A stretch of DNA of 64,000 bases from positions 124,001 through 188,000 of the forward strand of contig NZ_CADIJQ010000003.1 of the NCBI RefSeq assembly GCF_902859595.1, in the 5' to 3' direction. A program made the position numbers and the translations under genes. The notes below the pieces were generated by a model. It saw nothing but the letters and a program-made list of their open reading frames with translations, had not been told where the DNA came from and made no database searches. Positions 21,201-31,785 of the stretch are shown here, in pieces. This DNA comes from Achromobacter kerstersii. GTDB taxonomy: Bacteria > Pseudomonadota > Gammaproteobacteria > Burkholderiales > Burkholderiaceae_B. Each line of letters opens with the position of its first letter. The stretch's first letter is position 1.

Positions 21201-24200
21201 TCCAGTTGCCCGAACCATCGACCGAGAATGAGCCATACGTACCCTTGCCGTCATTGTTGACGGTCCAGGTGTGCGTGTCGGTCGTGTCGATGTCAGCGAC
21301 GTCGATCTTGCCGGTGGCAACCAGCGTGCCGTCTTCCGTGACTGCACCGTCAGCCTTGCCGGTCAGAACCGGAACATCATTCGTACCAACGATGGTGACG
21401 ACCACCTGGCCCGTCGTGCCATCAGCCGTCGTGACGGTGAAGGTCTCGGTCAAGGTCTTGCCAGCGCCCAGGCCTTGAACAGCCGGGTCATTGTTGGTCA
21501 GGTTATACGTCCACTTGCCATCGGCGTCGATGGAGAAGGTGCCGTGCTGACCGGCTGCGTTGGTCTGCGTTTGGAAGACCGCTTGGCCCGCATCCGGGTC
21601 GGTCACTTCCAGCTTGCCGCCGGTCGTAAGCGTACCGTCTTCGGTGACCGAACCCTTGTCATCGCCGGGTTGAGCCGGATTGATGGTCGCGCCGTCGTCC
21701 GTACCGTTGATGGTGACCGTGACTTGCTTGTCGACGATTCCGCCGTTGCCGTCGTTGACGGTCACGGTAAACGTTTCGGTAAAGGTCTCGCCGGACTTCA
21801 GGCCCTGAACAGCCTTGTTGGCGTTGTCCAGGTTGTAGGTCCAGTTGCCGGAGCCGTCGACGGAGAAGGAACCGTAGGTGCCCTTGCCGTCATTGTTGAC
21901 GGTCCAGGTATGGGTATCGGTCGTGTCGACGTCAGTGACATCGATCTTGCCGGTGGCAACCAAGGTGCCGTCTTCGGTGACAGCGCCATCGGCCTTGCCG
22001 GTCAGAACCGGAACATCATTCGTACCGACGATGGTGACCACGACCTGGCCTGTGGTGCCATCCGCCGTCGTAACGGTAAAGGTCTCGGTCAGCGTCTTGC
22101 CCGCGCCCAAGCCCTGAACGGCCGGGTCGTCGTTGGTCAGGTTATACGTCCACTTGCCATCGGCGTCGATGGAGAACATGCCGTGCTGACCGGCTGCATT
22201 CGTTTGGACTTGGAACACAGCTTCGCCCGCGTCCGGATCAGTGACATCCAGCTTGCCGCCAACAGACGACGTCACGTCTTCTGTAACGGTGCCCTTGTCA
22301 TCGCCCGGTTGAGCGGGGGTGATGACGGCGCCGTCGTCCGTGCCGTTGATCGTCACCGTGACTTGTTGCTGCGTCACGCCGCCGTGGCCGTCGTCGACCG
22401 TGACAGTGAAAGTCTCGGTGGCAGTTTCTCCAGCCTTCAACGCCTTGACGTCGGGGTTGGTGCTATCCAGGTTGTAGGTCCACTTGCCGGAGTTGTCGAC
22501 CGAGAAGTTGCCGTACTCGCCCTTGCCATTGTTGTCTACGGACCAGGTGTGCGTATCGGAGGTGTCGACGTCAGTTTGCGTCAACTGGCCGGTGGTGCTC
22601 AGCGAGGTGCTTTCGGTAACGGAGCCGGCGGCTTCGCCAGCGATGACGGGAGCGTCGTTGGTGCCGTTGATGGTGACAACAACCTGGCCGGTGGTGCCGT
22701 CTGCTGTCGTGGCAACGAAGGTCTCGGTCAGTTTTTCGCCGACGGCCAAGGCTTGGATCTTGGGATCTTCATTATTCAGGGTGTAGGTCCACGTCCCATC
22801 CTTGCCAATGGTGAACGTGCCATGATCGCCAGGCGTGTTGCCTGCCTTGAATTCAGCTTGGCCTGCGTCCGGATCGGTGACTTCCAGCTTGCCGCCGGTC
22901 GTGAGCACCTTATCTTCGGTGACCGAACCCTTGTCATCGCCCGGTTGAGTCGGGGTGATGATGGCACCGTCGTCGGTGCCGTTGATGGTGACCGTGACTT
23001 GCTTGTCGACGATTCCGCCGTTGCCGTCGTTGACGGTCACGGTAAACGTTTCGGTAAAGGTCTCGCCGGACTTCAGGCCTTGAACAGCCTTGTTGGCGTT
23101 GTCGAGGTTGTAGGTCCAGTTGCCCGAACCATCGACCGAGAACGAACCATAAGCACCCTTGCCGTCGTTGTTTACGGTCCAGGTGTGCGTATCGGTCGTG
23201 TCGACGTCAGTGACGTCGATCTTGCCGGTGGCAACGAGCGTGCCGTCTTCGGTAACCGCGCCGTCAGCCTTACCCGTCAGAACCGGGATGTCATTCGTAC
23301 CGACGATCGTGACCACGACCTGGCCCGTCGTGCCATCAGCCGTCGTGACGGTGAAGGTCTCGGTCAAGGTCTTGCCAGCGCCCAGGCCTTGAACGGCCGG
23401 GTCGTTGTTGGTCAGGGTGTAGTTCCACTTGCCATCGGCGTCGATGGAGAACGTGCCGTGCTGGCCGGCAGCATTGGTCTGCGTTTGGAAGACCGCCTGG
23501 CCAGCGTCGGGATCGGTGACTTCGAGCTTGCCGCCGGTCGTGAGCGTACCGTCTTCGGTGACCGAACCCTTGTCATCGCCGGGTTGAGCCGGATTGATGG
23601 TCGCGCCGTCATCCGTGCCGTTGATGGTGACCGTGACCGCCTTGTCGACGATCCCGCCGTGGCCGTCGTTGACGGTCACGGTGAACGTTTCGGTGATCGA
23701 TTCGCCGGACTTCAGACCTTGAACGGTCTTGTTGGCGTTGTCGAGGTTGTACGTCCAGTTGCCGGAGCCGTCGACGGAGAACGAACCATACGTACCCTTG
23801 CCGTCGTTGTTGACGGTCCAGGTATGGGTATCGGTCGTGTCGACGTCAGCGACGTCGATTTTGCCGGTAGCAACCAGCGTGCCGTCTTCGGTGACCGCGC
23901 CGTCAGCCTTGCCGGTCAGAACGGGGATGTCGTTGGTGCCGACAATAGTGACGACCACCTGACCGGTCGTGCCATCCGCCGTCGTAACGGTGAAGGTCTC
24001 GGTCAAGGTCTTGCCAGCGCCCAGGCCTTGAACGGCCGGGTCGTTGTTGGTCAGGGTGTAGTTCCACTTGCCATCGGCGTCGATGGAGAACGTGCCGTGC
24101 TGGCCGGCTGCGTTCGTTTGCGTTTGGAAGACCGCCTGGCCCGCATCCGGGTCGGTCACTTCGAGCTTGCCGCCGGTCGTGAGCGTCCCGTCTTCGGTAA

Positions 24201-27200
24201 CCGAACCCTTGTCATCGCCCGGTTGAGCCGGATTGATGGTCGCGCCGTCGTCCGTGCCGTTGATGGTGACCGTGACTTGCTTGTCGACGATTCCGCCGTT
24301 GCCGTCGTTGACGGTCACGGTAAACGTTTCGGTAAAGGTCTCGCCGGACTTCAGGCCTTGAACAGCCTTGTTGGCGTTGTCCAGGTTGTAGGTCCAGTTA
24401 CCCGAACCATCGACCGAGAACGAGCCATACGTACCCTTGCCATCATTGTTGACGGTCCAGGTGTGCGTATCGGTCGTGTCGATGTCAGCGACGTCGATCT
24501 TGCCGGTGGCAACGAGCGTGCCGTCTTCGGTAACCGCACCGTCAGCCTTGCCCGTCAGAACGGGGGTGTCGTTCGTACCGACGATCGTGACGACCACTTG
24601 ACCCGTCGTGCCATCCGCCGTTGTGACGGTAAAGGTCTCGGTCAGCGTCTTGCCCGCGCCCAGGCCTTGAACGGCCGGGTCGTTATTGGTCAGGGTGTAG
24701 TTCCACTTGCCATCGGCATCGATGGAGAAGGTGCCGTGCTGACCGGCTGCGTTGGTCTGCGTTTGGAAGACCGCCTGGCCCGCATCCGGGTCGGTCACTT
24801 CGAGCTTGCCGCCGGTCGTAAGCGTCCCGTCTTCGGTGACCGAGCCCTTCTCATCACCCGGTTGAGCGGGGGTGATGATGGCGCCGTCGTCGGTGCCGTT
24901 GATGGTGACCGTAACTTGCTTGTCGACGATTCCGCCGTTGCCGTCGTTGACGGTCACGGTGAAGGTTTCGGTGATCGATTCGCCAGATTTCAGGCCCTGA
25001 ACGGTCTTGTTGGCGTTGTCGAGGTTGTAGGTCCAGTTGCCCGAACCATCAACCGAGAACGAACCATACGTACCCTTGCCGTCGTTGTTGACGGTCCAAG
25101 TGTGCGTGTCAGTCGTATCAACATCAGCAACATCAATCTTGCCGGTGGCAACCAGCGTGCCGTCTTCGGTGACCGCGCCGTCAGCCTTACCTGTCAACAC
25201 CGGAGTGTCGTTGGTGCCAACGATCGTGACGACCACTTGACCGGTGGTGCCATCCGCCGTCGTAACGGTGAAGGTCTCGGTCAGCGTCTTGCCCGCGCCC
25301 AAGCCTTGAACGGCCGGGTCGTTGTTGGTCAGGGTGTAGTTCCACTTGCCATCGGCATCGATGGAGAACGTGCCGTGCTGGCCGGCTGCATTGGTCTGCG
25401 TTTGGAAGACCGCCTGGCCAGCGTCCGGATCAGTCACTTCCAGCTTGCCACCGGTCGTGAGCGTACCGTCTTCGGTGACCGAGCCCTTATCATCGCTCGG
25501 TTGAGCGGGGGTGATGATGGCGCCGTCGTCGGTGCCGTTGATGGTGACCGTGACTTGCTTGTCGACGATCCCGCCGTTGCCGTCGTTGACGGTCACGGTA
25601 AACGTTTCGGTAAAGGTCTCGCCGGACTTCAGGCCTTGAACAGCCTTGTTGGCGTTGTCGAGGTTGTAGGTCCAGTTGCCCGAACCATCGACCGAGAACG
25701 AACCATAAGCACCCTTGCCGTCGTTGTTTACGGTCCAGGTGTGCGTATCGGTCGTGTCGACGTCAGTGACGTCGATCTTGCCGGTGGCAACGAGCGTGCC
25801 GTCTTCGGTAACCGCGCCGTCAGCCTTACCCGTCAGAACCGGGATGTCATTCGTACCGACGATCGTGACCACGACCTGGCCCGTCGTGCCATCAGCCGTC
25901 GTAACGGTGAACGTCTCGGTCAAGGTCTTGCCCGCGCCCAGGCCTTGAACGGCCGGGTCGTTGTTGGTCAGGGTGTAGTTCCACTTGCCATCGGCGTCGA
26001 TGGAGAACGTGCCGTGCTGACCGGCTGCATTCGTCTGCGTTTGGAAGACCGCTTGACCTGCATCCGGATCGGTGACTTCCAGCTTGCCGCCGGTCGTAAG
26101 CGTCACGTCTTCGGTGACCGAACCCTTGTCATCGCCGGGTTGAACGGGGGTGATGAGGGCGCCGTCGTCGGTGCCGTTGATGGTGACCGTAACTTGCTTG
26201 TCGACGATTCCGCCGTTGCCGTCGTTGACGGTCACGGTAAACGTTTCGGTAAAGGTCTCGCCGGACTTCAGGCCTTGAACAGCCTTGTTGGCGTTGTCCA
26301 GGTTGTAGGTCCAGTTACCCGAACCATCGACCGAGAACGAACCATAAGCACCCTTGCCGTTGTTGTTTACGGTCCAGGTGTGCGTATCGGTCGTGTCGAC
26401 GTCAGTGACGTCGATCTTGCCGGTGGCAACCAGCGTGCCGTCTTCGGTGACAGCGCCATCGGCCTTACCGGTCAGGACCGGGATGTCGTTGGTACCAACG
26501 ATCGTGACCACGACTTGGCCAGTGGTGCCATCAGCCGTCGTAACGGTGAAGGTCTCGGTCAAGGTCTTGCCAGCGCCCAGGCCTTGAACAGCCGGGTCGT
26601 TATTGGTCAGCGTGTAGTTCCACTTGCCATCGGCATCGATGGAGAACGTGCCGTGCTGACCGGTTGCATTGGTCTGCGTTTGGAAGACCGCTTGGCCAGC
26701 GTCGGGATCGGTGACTTCGAGCTTGCCGCCGGTCGTAAGCGTCACGTCTTCGGTGACCGAGCCCTTGTCATCGCCGGGTTGAACGGGGGTGATGAGGGCG
26801 CCGTCGTCGGTGCCGTTGATGGTGACCGTAACTTGCTTGTCGACGATTCCGCCGTTGCCGTCGTTGACGGTCACGGTAAACGTTTCGGTAAAGGTCTCGC
26901 CGGACTTCAGGCCCTGAACAGCCTTGTTGGCGTTGTCCAGGTTGTAGGTCCAGTTGCCCGAACCATCGACGGAGAACGAGCCATACGTACCCTTGCCGTC
27001 ATTGTTGACGGTCCAAGTGTGCGTATCGGTCGTGTCAATGTCAGTGACGTCGATTTTGCCGGTAGCAACCAAGGTGCCGTCTTCGGTGACCGCGCCGTCA
27101 GCCTTACCGGTCAACACCGGAGTGTCGTTGGTACCAACGATGGTGACGACCACCTGGCCCGTCGTGCCATCCGCCGTTGTGACCGTAATCGTCTCGGTCA

Positions 27201-29595
27201 GCGTCTTGCCCGCACCCAAACCTTGAACGGCGGCGTCGCCATTGTTCAGGTTATACGTCCACTTGCCGTCCGCATCGATCGAGAACGTGCCGTGTGCGGC
27301 GGGGGTGCCGGACTGAACCTGGAACACGGCTTGGCCGGCGTCTGGGTCGGCGACGTTCAACTTGCCGCCGACGGTCAGAGCCACATCTTCGGTGACGGTG
27401 CCTTGGTCTGCGCCCGGGATGCCCGGGGTGATAACGGCGCCGTCATCCGTGCCATTGATCGTGACCGTGACTTGTTGCGTCGTGACGCCGCCGTGGCCGT
27501 CGTCGACCGTGACGGTGAAGGTCTCAGTGATCGATTCGCCGCTCTTCAGGCCCTTGACGGTGGTGTTGCTGTCGTCCAGGTTGTAGGACCACTTGCCGGT
27601 GTTGTCGACCGTGAAGCTGCCAAAGTCGCCCTTGCCGCCGTTGTTGACCGTCCAGGTGTGCGTGTCGTTTGCGTCGACGTCGGTCTGGGTCAGTTGGCCG
27701 GTGACGTTGGTGGTGCTGCCGTCAGTGACGGAACCGGTGGTCTGGCCGCTGATGACCGGCGCGTCGTTGGTGCCGTTGATGGTGACCGTGACGGCTTGCG
27801 TGGTCACGCCGCCGTGGCCGTCGTCGACGGTGACGGTGAACGTCTCGGTCAGCGATTCGCCGACGCCCAGTGCTTGCACCTTGGGATCAGCATTGTTCAG
27901 GTTGTAGGTCCACTTGCCGGTGCTGTCGACCGAGAAGTTGCCGTGGTCGCCGTTGCCGCCGTTGTTGACCGTCCACGTGTGCGTGTCGTTCGTGTCTACG
28001 TCGGTCTGGCCCAGTTGGCCGCTCACCGTCAGAGAGCCGTCTTCTTTGACGGAACCCGAGGCTTCTCCGCTGACGACGGGCACGTCATTGGTGCCGTTGA
28101 TGGTGATCGTGACGGCTTGCGTGGTCACGCCGCCGTGGCCGTCGTTGACCGTGACGGTGAAGGTTTCGGTCAGCGACTCGCCTGCGCCCAGCGCTTGCAC
28201 GGCCGGGTTGGTGTTGGTCAGGTTGTAGGTCCAGGTGCCGTCGGCGGCAATGGTCAGCGCGCCGTACTGGCCGGCGCCATTGTTGTTGATTGACCACGTG
28301 TGCGTGTCGGACGTATCGACGTCAGCCACATCAAGCTTGCCGGTGGCGGCGAGGGTGGTTTCTTCGGTGACGGCGCCGGCGGCTTGGCCGCTGAGCGTGG
28401 GCACGTCGTTCGTGCCTTGGATGGTGACGGTGACCGTGCCGGTGGTGCCGTCTGCCGTGGTGACGGTGAAGGTCTCGGTCAGCGTTTCGCCGACGGCCAG
28501 CGCTTGCACGCGGGCGTCGTTGTTGTTCAGGTTGTAGACCCACGCGCCGCTGGCGTCGATCGAGAATGTGCCGTGCTGGCCAGCCTGGCCGGATTGCACG
28601 ACGAAGCGGGCTTCGCCGTCGTCGACGTCGGTGACGTTGAGCTTGCCGTTTGCAGTGAAGGTGGTGTCTTCCTTGACTGTGCCGGCGTCATCGCCCGCGT
28701 TGGCGGGGGTGATCTGGGCGGGGTCGTTCACGCCGACGATCGTGACTTCGACCGTGGCGGTAGACGTCGCGCCGCTGGGATCGGTGACGGTGTAGGAAAT
28801 CGTGGTGGTGGCGGTTTGGCCGGCCGGCAGGTTCTGAAAGCCCGTGCCCGGCGTGAACGTGTAGCTGCCGTCAGGCAAGACGGTGAACGTGCCGCCATTG
28901 GTGCCGGTGACGGTAACGCCGCCCGCGGTCATGGGGCGGCCGCTGACGGAGACGATCGCCAGGGGATCGCCATCGGGGTCGGCGTCGTTGGTGAGCAGGT
29001 TGCCGCGCTGGACGGCATTCTGGTCGCCGCTGCTGACGTCGTTCAGGGCGGACGGCGCGGTGTTGGTCGCGGCCGGCGCGGTCGTATCGTCGGTGTTGTC
29101 GCCGGTGGCGCCCGCCGCCGAGGCACGGGGAAGGGTGTCGTCGCCGCGGCTGGGGTTGGGATAGGCCAGGTCCAGCGGAGTCGTGGTTTCCAGGATGCGG
29201 GCCAGGCGCACGAAGCTGCTGCCGCCGGCATCGCCGCCGCCGGCCACGATGGCGGCGGTGGGGTCCAGTTCGTCGAAGGGGTCGCGCCCGGCCTGCAGCG
29301 CAGCCAGCAGGCGGTCGGAATCGGTGCCGGTCGGCGGCGTGATGGCCGCTTCGCTCGGATCGGCCAGCGGGCCGGTGAGGTCCTCGTTGATGGCGACCTC
29401 GCGGCTTTCACCGATCACGATCGGCATGCCGTTTTCAACCTGAAGGGAAACCGTGGCGCCCGAGGCCGTGACGATGTCACTGCCGGCAGGGACTTTGCTG
29501 CCTTGATGCAGTTCAGTCAGCGAGCCGTCGCTATTGCGTATCCACGCGCGGCCGGAAATTTCATTGACAACTGCGGCGGGGGTAAAGGTGGCCAT
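12205..29595 (-). CDS. Giant type I-secreted repeat adhesin, LapA/BrtA-like
   Basis: 5796 aa. Residues 1-110 are a LapA-type retention module ([29 protein letters not shown]). Thr113-Ala114-Ala115-Ile116 is the probable LapG site. A linker and one Big/cadherin-like domain (~186-290) precede about 44 VCBS/cadherin-like repeats (~292-4980), many nearly identical. Then come a cadherin-like domain, a von Willebrand A domain (~5137-5330, MIDAS DTSGS and LTDGDP), a beta-sandwich-like segment (~5345-5495), RTX nonapeptides (~5535 and ~5605-5690) and a C-terminal type I secretion signal. The architecture predicts export by LapBCE, calcium-dependent folding, outer-membrane retention as a stalled substrate, and release by LapG. 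The adhesin is flanked by its regulator and secretion genes upstream and lapGD downstream. Confidence 0.95.
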   Translation of the reverse strand: MATFTPAAVVNEISGRAWIRNSDGSLTELHQGSKVPAGSDIVTASGATVSLQVENGMPIVIGESREVAINEDLTGPLADPSEAAITPPTGTDSDRLLAALQAGRDPFDELDPTAAIVAGGGDAGGSSFVRLARILETTTPLDLAYPNPSRGDDTLPRASAAGATGDNTDDTTAPAATNTAPSALNDVSSGDQNAVQRGNLLTNDADPDGDPLAIVSVSGRPMTAGGVTVTGTNGGTFTVLPDGSYTFTPGTGFQNLPAGQTATTTISYTVTDPSGATSTATVEVTIVGVNDPAQITPANAGDDAGTVKEDTTFTANGKLNVTDVDDGEARFVVQSGQAGQHGTFSIDASGAWVYNLNNNDARVQALAVGETLTETFTVTTADGTTGTVTVTIQGTNDVPTLSGQAAGAVTEETTLAATGKLDVADVDTSDTHTWSINNNGAGQYGALTIAADGTWTYNLTNTNPAVQALGAGESLTETFTVTVNDGHGGVTTQAVTITINGTNDVPVVSGEASGSVKEDGSLTVSGQLGQTDVDTNDTHTWTVNNGGNGDHGNFSVDSTGKWTYNLNNADPKVQALGVGESLTETFTVTVDDGHGGVTTQAVTVTINGTNDAPVISGQTTGSVTDGSTTNVTGQLTQTDVDANDTHTWTVNNGGKGDFGSFTVDNTGKWSYNLDDSNTTVKGLKSGESITETFTVTVDDGHGGVTTQQVTVTINGTDDGAVITPGIPGADQGTVTEDVALTVGGKLNVADPDAGQAVFQVQSGTPAAHGTFSIDADGKWTYNLNNGDAAVQGLGAGKTLTETITVTTADGTTGQVVVTIVGTNDTPVLTGKADGAVTEDGTLVATGKIDVTDIDTTDTHTWTVNNDGKGTYGSFSVDGSGNWTYNLDNANKAVQGLKSGETFTETFTVTVNDGNGGIVDKQVTVTINGTDDGALITPVQPGDDKGSVTEDVTLTTGGKLEVTDPDAGQAVFQTQTNATGQHGTFSIDADGKWNYTLTNNDPAVQGLGAGKTLTETFTVTTADGTTGQVVVTIVGTNDIPVLTGKADGAVTEDGTLVATGKIDVTDVDTTDTHTWTVNNNGKGAYGSFSVDGSGNWTYNLDNANKAVQGLKSGETFTETFTVTVNDGNGGIVDKQVTVTINGTDDGALITPVQPGDDKGSVTEDVTLTTGGKLEVTDPDAGQAVFQTQTNAAGQHGTFSIDADGKWNYTLTNNDPAVQGLGAGKTLTETFTVTTADGTTGQVVVTIVGTNDIPVLTGKADGAVTEDGTLVATGKIDVTDVDTTDTHTWTVNNDGKGAYGSFSVDGSGNWTYNLDNANKAVQGLKSGETFTETFTVTVNDGNGGIVDKQVTVTINGTDDGAIITPAQPSDDKGSVTEDGTLTTGGKLEVTDPDAGQAVFQTQTNAAGQHGTFSIDADGKWNYTLTNNDPAVQGLGAGKTLTETFTVTTADGTTGQVVVTIVGTNDTPVLTGKADGAVTEDGTLVATGKIDVADVDTTDTHTWTVNNDGKGTYGSFSVDGSGNWTYNLDNANKTVQGLKSGESITETFTVTVNDGNGGIVDKQVTVTINGTDDGAIITPAQPGDEKGSVTEDGTLTTGGKLEVTDPDAGQAVFQTQTNAAGQHGTFSIDADGKWNYTLTNNDPAVQGLGAGKTLTETFTVTTADGTTGQVVVTIVGTNDTPVLTGKADGAVTEDGTLVATGKIDVADIDTTDTHTWTVNNDGKGTYGSFSVDGSGNWTYNLDNANKAVQGLKSGETFTETFTVTVNDGNGGIVDKQVTVTINGTDDGATINPAQPGDDKGSVTEDGTLTTGGKLEVTDPDAGQAVFQTQTNAAGQHGTFSIDADGKWNYTLTNNDPAVQGLGAGKTLTETFTVTTADGTTGQVVVTIVGTNDIPVLTGKADGAVTEDGTLVATGKIDVADVDTTDTHTWTVNNDGKGTYGSFSVDGSGNWTYNLDNANKTVQGLKSGESITETFTVTVNDGHGGIVDKAVTVTINGTDDGATINPAQPGDDKGSVTEDGTLTTGGKLEVTDPDAGQAVFQTQTNAAGQHGTFSIDADGKWNYTLTNNDPAVQGLGAGKTLTETFTVTTADGTTGQVVVTIVGTNDIPVLTGKADGAVTEDGTLVATGKIDVTDVDTTDTHTWTVNNDGKGAYGSFSVDGSGNWTYNLDNANKAVQGLKSGETFTETFTVTVNDGNGGIVDKQVTVTINGTDDGAIITPTQPGDDKGSVTEDKVLTTGGKLEVTDPDAGQAEFKAGNTPGDHGTFTIGKDGTWTYTLNNEDPKIQALAVGEKLTETFVATTADGTTGQVVVTINGTNDAPVIAGEAAGSVTESTSLSTTGQLTQTDVDTSDTHTWSVDNNGKGEYGNFSVDNSGKWTYNLDSTNPDVKALKAGETATETFTVTVDDGHGGVTQQQVTVTINGTDDGAVITPAQPGDDKGTVTEDVTSSVGGKLDVTDPDAGEAVFQVQTNAAGQHGMFSIDADGKWTYNLTNDDPAVQGLGAGKTLTETFTVTTADGTTGQVVVTIVGTNDVPVLTGKADGAVTEDGTLVATGKIDVTDVDTTDTHTWTVNNDGKGTYGSFSVDGSGNWTYNLDNANKAVQGLKSGETFTETFTVTVNDGNGGIVDKQVTVTINGTDDGATINPAQPGDDKGSVTEDGTLTTGGKLEVTDPDAGQAVFQTQTNAAGQHGTFSIDADGKWTYNLTNNDPAVQGLGAGKTLTETFTVTTADGTTGQVVVTIVGTNDVPVLTGKADGAVTEDGTLVATGKIDVADIDTTDTHTWTVNNDGKGTYGSFSVDGSGNWTYNLDNANKAVQGLKSGETFTETFTVTVNDGNGGIVDKQVTVTINGTDDGAIINPAQPGDDKGSVTEDGTLTTGGKLEVTDPDAGQAVFQTQTNAAGQHGTFSIDADGKWTYNLTNNDPAVQGLGAGKTLTETFTVTTADGTTGQVVVTIVGTNDVPVLTGKADGAVTEDGTLVATGKIDVTDIDTTDTHTWTVNNDGKGTYGSFSVDGSGNWTYNLDNANKAVQGLKSGESITETFTVTVNDGNGGIVDKQVTVTINGTDDGAIINPAQPGDDKGSVTEDGTLTTGGKLEVTDPDAGQAVFQTQTNAAGQHGTFSIDADGKWNYTLTNNDPAVQGLGAGKTLTETFTVTTADGTTGRVVVTIVGTNDIPVLTGKADGAVTEDGTLVATGKIDVADVDTTDTHTWTVNNDGKGTYGSFSVDGSGNWTYNLDNANKTVQGLKSGESITETFTVTVNDGHGGIVDKAVTVTINGTDDGATINPAQPGDDKGSVTEDGTLTTGGKLEVTDPDAGQAVFQTQTNAAGQHGTFSIDADGKWNYTLTNNDPAVQGLGAGKTLTETFTVTTADGTTGQVVVTIVGTNDTPVLTGKADGAVTEDGTLVATGKIDVADVDTTDTHTWTVNNDGKGTYGSFSVDGSGNWTYNLDNANKTVQGLKSGESITETFTVTVNDGNGGIVDKQVTVTINGTDDGAIINPAQPGDDKGSVTEDGTLTTGGKLEVTDLDAGQAVFQTQTNAAGQHGTFSIDADGKWNYTLTNNDPAVQGLGAGKTLTETFTVTTADGTTGQVVVTIVGTNDVPVLSGKADGAVTEDGTLVATGKIDVADIDTTDTHTWTVNNDGKGTYGSFSVDGSGNWTYNLDNANKAVQGLKSGDTFTETFTVTVNDGNGGIVDKQVTVTINGTDDGAIINPAQPGDDKGSVTEDVTLTTGGKLEVTDPDAGQAVFQTQTNAAGQHGTFSIDANGKWAYTLTNNDPAVQGLGAGKTLTETFTVTTADGTTGQVVVTIVGTNDIPTISGAATGAVTEDVATTINGQLKAIDVDMTDTHTWSVNNDGKGTYGNFSVDAIGKWTYNLDNTSTKVQALAAGQQVTDTITVTVNDGHGGTATQVITITVTGSNDLPSVTGAATGNVTEDLAKTTSGQLTAVDVDATDSHTWSVPGDGKAAYGSFSVDATGKWTYNLDNASTKVQALAAGQQVTDTITVTVNDGHGGTAQQVITVTITGANDAPTITGASTGAVVEDGVKTINGQLTAVDVDTTDTHTWSVPGDGKGTYGSFVVDATGKWTYNLDNASAKVQALAAGQQVTDTITVTVDDGHGGTAQQVITITVTGSNDAPTISGASTGAVTEDAAQSSISGQLSKTDVDATDTHTWSVNNAGKGTYGTFAVDATGKWTYNLDNTSTKVQALAAGQQVTDSITVTVDDGHGGTAQQVITITVTGTNDAPTISGASTGAVTEDAAQSSISGQLSKTDVDATDTHTWSVNNAGKGTYGTFSVDATGKWTYNLDNTSTKVQALAAGQQVTDTITVTVNDGHGGTAQQVITITVTGSNDAPTISGASTGAVTEDATQSSISGQLSKTDVDATDTHTWSVNNAGKGTYGNFSVDATGKWTYNLDNTSTKVQALAAGQQVTDTITVTVDDGHGGTAQQVITITVTGSNDAPTISGAATGAVTEDAAQSSISGQLSKTDVDATDTHTWSVNNAGKGQYGSFAVDATGKWTYNLDNTSTKVQALAAGQQVTDTITVTVDDGHGGTAQQVITITVTGTNDAPTIGGVTTGAVKEDGTQVITGQLTKTDVDATDTHTWSVNNAGKGTYGTLAVDSTGKWTYTLDNANAKVQALADGQQVTDTITVTVDDGHGGTAQQVVTIIVTGTNDAPTIGGVVSGGVTEDGTQVVSGQLTKTDVDTTDTHTWTLNNAGKGTYGSFVVDAAGKWTYTLDNANAKVQALADGQKVTDTITVTINDGHGGTATQVITVTVTGSNDAPTMAGVTTGAVKEDGTLTTTGQLTKTDIDTTDTHTWSVSNSGAGTYGTFTVDSSGKWTYTLNNASANVQGLKEGQQVTDTITVTVNDGHGGTAQLPVTVTITGTNDAPAITGQTSGTVTEDYTLSTSGKLNVVDADVGQSGVVAQTNVVGKYGTFSIDANGNWTYTLNNSLPAVQNLPAGATLSESFNVVAGDGTTVQPISVSIVGTNDAPVAADNSANVEIGTSHVFTVAEFNFSDGAESNALQSVIISRLPTDGTLTLNGSPVALNTAVSAADIAAGKLVFTPSANGLDTSIGFQVRDGGGTDHGGQNTSGTYNFVLNTNNVVTGENVGSGTGTTPVLNGGSGDDIILGDKGGTVVTVEPGKNYNIALVVDTSGSMAYKLDGSTSGSGQSRIALVKDALTNLANQLVGHDGIVNVTLIGFATSAGTPVTLQNLTSSNVQTLLNAINNLSATGGTNYEAAFNSAVSWFNGQTAAGKSVANGYENVTFFLTDGDPTYYIKSNGTTGGDGSTTDQTTVQESVNAFTPLSNMSTVHGIGIGNGVNEDYLRLFDNTGSTGGAVTTYASFGSGSSTSTIANFNSSSGWGNVGTWTVSGTGNGGSVSRVSSDYIRIIDTAGGTSTNAITPTFNYSGYGKMSFSAATGSFNTGDVFTWSLQLQKADGSWITIDKGSITSAMSNWTTITTNTYAGGTYRFVFDVADNTSGSGNATVYIDDIMRTNYTASNVIAAPGGDVDIVLKGEDLAAALQSGSSSLDPAVVGNDVINGGAGNDIIFGDTINTDHLAWGTVAAGSHDGQGLKALQDFLAYQNGHAATSTEIYDYLKANHAQFNLTDDLRGGDDTVHGGTGDDIIYGQGGNDTLYGDDGNDVLYGGSGNDYLHGGAGNDVLDGGSGTDTLIGGKGDDTLYGGAGSDTFKWELNDQGAVGAPSVDTIKDFSADTIANGGDVLDLKDLLIGEKDGTLTQYLNIHKEGNNTVIDINTKGQIAQGADQKIVLENVDLTNNGALSNQAIINDLLQKGKLNVDHS
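12550..12780 (-). repeat. RTX calcium-binding nonapeptide array in the adhesin
   Basis: About eight tandem GGxGxDxxx nonapeptides (for example [18 protein letters not shown]) ending in GGAGSDTF. They form a calcium-binding beta-roll before the C-terminal secretion signal, typical of type I secretion substrates. Confidence 0.93.
14960..18180 (-). repeat. Single-domain tandem array of the adhesin (315-324 bp units)
   Basis: Ten consecutive VCBS-like domains of 105-108 aa. The central copies share a 324-bp unit that recurs exactly (for example at 16008, 16332, 16656 and 16980). Each has a [12 protein letters not shown] segment and a [15 protein letters not shown] end. Near-identity at DNA level indicates recent duplication or gene conversion. 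Confidence 0.9.
18180..27460 (-). repeat. Two-domain (639-bp) tandem array of the adhesin
   Basis: About fourteen dyads of 213 aa (639 bp), plus one extra first-type domain. Each dyad pairs a domain with [14 protein letters not shown] and TTADGTTG segments with one carrying [13 protein letters not shown] and [11 protein letters not shown]. The 639-bp period is exact over most of the array (for example 19928 to 20567, and 25715 to 26354). One dyad near 22300-22950 is divergent. Confidence 0.92.
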
Positions 29596-29660
29596 GTGGG
29601 TTCCGTTTCAGGGAGTTATCCAAAGATGGCCAAATACTAGGGTTTGCCCCAAAGGGAGGC

Positions 29661-29682
29661 ATATTGTCCTCAAGGACAATAT
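29661..29682. promoter_or_regulatory. Perfect 22-bp dyad upstream of the adhesin gene
   Basis: ATATTGTCC at 29661-29669 and GGACAATAT at 29674-29682 form a perfect 9-bp inverted repeat with a 4-nt centre. It touches the stop codon of the LuxR-type gene, 66 bp before the adhesin start. No T-run follows on the minus strand, so an operator or mRNA hairpin is more likely than a terminator. The neighbouring LuxR-type protein is an obvious candidate ligand, but that is inference. Confidence 0.5.
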
Positions 29683-30338
29683 CAAGAGGTAATTTTGCTC
29701 CGTGAGTCTGCGGGTGCGGAAATACCATGGACGAGCAGGGCGAGCTGCAGGCGGTCCGCGACCTTGAGCTTGTCGAAAACGGCAGACAGATGGGCCTTGA
29801 CCGTGCGCTCAGTGATGCCCAGGGCTTCAGCGATCTGGGCGTTGGACTGGCCGCTGGCGGCGTAGCGGGCAACGGTGACTTCGCGTTCGGTAAGCAGGCC
29901 GTTGTCCCAGGAATGGGCATCCTGGGCGCGTTCGGTCATCAGTTTGAGCAGGCGCGTCACCAGCGACCGGCCCATCCAGATGCCGCCCGACGCCACCACT
30001 TCCAGCGCCTGCGACAAGGCGGCGGCCGAGGCATAGCTATGGCAATAGCCGTGGGCGCCCGCGCCTAGCGCCTGGGTGCCTTGCTCGTCATTCGGGCTGG
30101 GGCTGGCCACAACCACATGCAAGCCGGCCAGGGACGAGGACCAGATCGGGTCTTGCCATGACGGCAGGCGCGGCACGTCGGTATCCAGCACCGCCACAGC
30201 GCGGCCTTGCTCGCGCCAGCGTTGCAGGTCAGCCAGACCCCGCCCGCGGGCAGCCAGCCAGCGCGTGGAATCCAGCGCGCGCCAATGCTGCCACAGCAGG
30301 TCGTCGTGCGTAATCAACAGGACGGGAACAGGTTTCAT
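29682..30338 (-). CDS. LuxR/NarL-type regulator with degenerate receiver domain
   Basis: 218 aa. The C-terminal ~65 residues are a GerE helix-turn-helix (LTEREVTVARYAASGQSNAQ, then ITERTVKAHLSAVFDKLKV). The N-terminal ~125 residues resemble a receiver with Asp52/Asp54 in VLDTDVP. The segment matching the usual GYLLKDAS is GYCHSYAS, so the conserved Lys is missing and normal phosphorylation switching is doubtful. It sits between lapC (18 bp upstream) and the adhesin gene (86 bp downstream), so it probably belongs to the secretion operon and may control the adhesin. It could act unphosphorylated or through another signal. Target sites are unproven. Confidence 0.85.
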   Translation of the reverse strand: MKPVPVLLITHDDLLWQHWRALDSTRWLAARGRGLADLQRWREQGRAVAVLDTDVPRLPSWQDPIWSSSLAGLHVVVASPSPNDEQGTQALGAGAHGYCHSYASAAALSQALEVVASGGIWMGRSLVTRLLKLMTERAQDAHSWDNGLLTEREVTVARYAASGQSNAQIAEALGITERTVKAHLSAVFDKLKVADRLQLALLVHGISAPADSRSKITS

Positions 30339-30356
30339 AAAGCCTTCCAGCTCTCC

Positions 30357-31778
30357 TTAACGTTCGGTAAAGGCGTTAGCCTTGGCACGCAAGATCGGTT
30401 TGAGCAGGTACTGCAGCACAGTGCGTTTGCCCGTCAGGATATGAACCTCGGCCACCATCCCGGGGATGATGGGCAAGAGCTTGTCCCCCACGGTGCTGCG
30501 GTCCGTGCGGACGCGCACCACGTAATACGAATTGCCTTTCTCGTCGGTGACCGTGTCGGCGCCGATCTGTTCGACCTTGCCTTCCAGGCCGCCGTAGATG
30601 GCGAAGTCATAGGCGGTGAATTTCACTTCGGCCTTCTGGTCGGCGTGCAGGAAACCGATGTCGCGCGGCTGGATACGCACTTCCAGCAGCAGCGTGTCGT
30701 CCTTGGGCACGATCTCGATGATGTCCTTGCCCGGCTGCACCACGCCGCCCACGGTGTTGTTGAACAGCGTCTTGATGGTGCCGGCCAACGGGGCGCGCAC
30801 TTCAGCCAGCTTCACGCGATCGGCCAGCGCCAGCTTGCCTTGGCGCAGGGTGGACAGCTTGGTGTTGGTTTCCGAAAGTTCGCTGCGTGCCTGGTTGCGG
30901 ATGTTCAGCTCAGACTCTTCGAGCTTGCTTTGCGCTTCCTTGATCGACGCCTGGAAGCGGTCGATCTGCGCCTCGGCGCCTTTCTGTTCACCGCAGTAGC
31001 GGGCCACGTCGCGTTGCAAGCGCAGCAGATCCACTTCGGACACGGCGCCGCTTTTCAGCAGGGGACGCGTCACCTGAAGTTCGCGCGAGGTCAGGCCGCA
31101 GCTGGCCGATGCCTGGTCGCGCTTGGCGATCGTTTCGCGCAGGTCTTCCTGGCGCTGCTTGAGCTGTTCGCGGGCGACGTTGACCGTGGCGTTCAGTTCG
31201 GTATTGCGCGCTTGCCACGCGTTGCGCTCCATTTCGGCCAGGCCGGGCGCCTGCTTCAGCACTTCTTCCGGGGCCACAAAGGGCTCGCCAGTGGCCAGCG
31301 CTTCCAGACGGGCGGACTTGGCCAGCAAGGACAGGTATTCCGCATTGTTCTCGCCCAACGAGGACGCAAAACGTGTGGAGTCGATTTTCAGCAGCGTCTG
31401 GCCGGCTTGCACTTCCTGGCCCGGACGAACCAGAATTTCTTCGACGATGCCGCCATCCAGGCTCTGGATGATCTGCACCTGGCGCGACGGCACAACCTTG
31501 CCTTCGCCGCGCACCACCTCGTCAATGCTGCCGGTCGCTGCCCAGACAAGCAGGAGCGCCGTGGCCAGCAAGGCCACCCACAGCAGCACACGCGAACTGC
31601 GGGCCTGCGATTCGTGAATCACCCATTCGGCGTTGCCGACATAGTCAGACCGCTTTTCGACTTTGCCTTTTTCCGTGCCATCCAGCAGCCGGTCGAAAAA
31701 GAATACGAAGACGTTGCGCAATTTGCGCCACAAGCCGCCCAACAGGCCGTGCTTGGTCTCTCCAGGATTTGTCTGCAT
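30357..31778 (-). CDS. lapC: Type I secretion membrane-fusion protein LapC (HlyD family)
   Basis: 473 aa from ATG at 31778, eight bases after the lapB stop with AAGGG in front; an upstream in-frame start at 31829 would overlap lapB. A short cytoplasmic N terminus is followed by one membrane helix (LLWVALLATALLLVW) and GSIDEVVRGEGKVVPS, the typical HlyD entry. Then come a lipoyl-like half (ILVRPGQEV), a long coiled-coil (~150-320), the second lipoyl half (VRAPLAGTIKTL) and a C-terminal beta-barrel. It should connect the LapB exporter to the TolC-like LapE across the periplasm. Gene order lapB-lapC-regulator-adhesin supports export of the adhesin as its job. Confidence 0.93.
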   Translation of the reverse strand: MQTNPGETKHGLLGGLWRKLRNVFVFFFDRLLDGTEKGKVEKRSDYVGNAEWVIHESQARSSRVLLWVALLATALLLVWAATGSIDEVVRGEGKVVPSRQVQIIQSLDGGIVEEILVRPGQEVQAGQTLLKIDSTRFASSLGENNAEYLSLLAKSARLEALATGEPFVAPEEVLKQAPGLAEMERNAWQARNTELNATVNVAREQLKQRQEDLRETIAKRDQASASCGLTSRELQVTRPLLKSGAVSEVDLLRLQRDVARYCGEQKGAEAQIDRFQASIKEAQSKLEESELNIRNQARSELSETNTKLSTLRQGKLALADRVKLAEVRAPLAGTIKTLFNNTVGGVVQPGKDIIEIVPKDDTLLLEVRIQPRDIGFLHADQKAEVKFTAYDFAIYGGLEGKVEQIGADTVTDEKGNSYYVVRVRTDRSTVGDKLLPIIPGMVAEVHILTGKRTVLQYLLKPILRAKANAFTER

Positions 31779-31785
31779 GGCGCCC

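Noticed and set aside
14359-28293. Very long plus-strand open frames opposite the adhesin gene (up to 2340 codons)
   Set aside because: They mirror the repeat unit of the real minus-strand gene; high GC and periodicity of a length divisible by three keep antisense frames open. The translations show no recognisable domains beyond the mirrored repeats.
12205-29595. Repeat arrays as a CRISPR array
   Set aside because: Units are 315-639 bp, coding and in frame, without short repeats separated by unique spacers.
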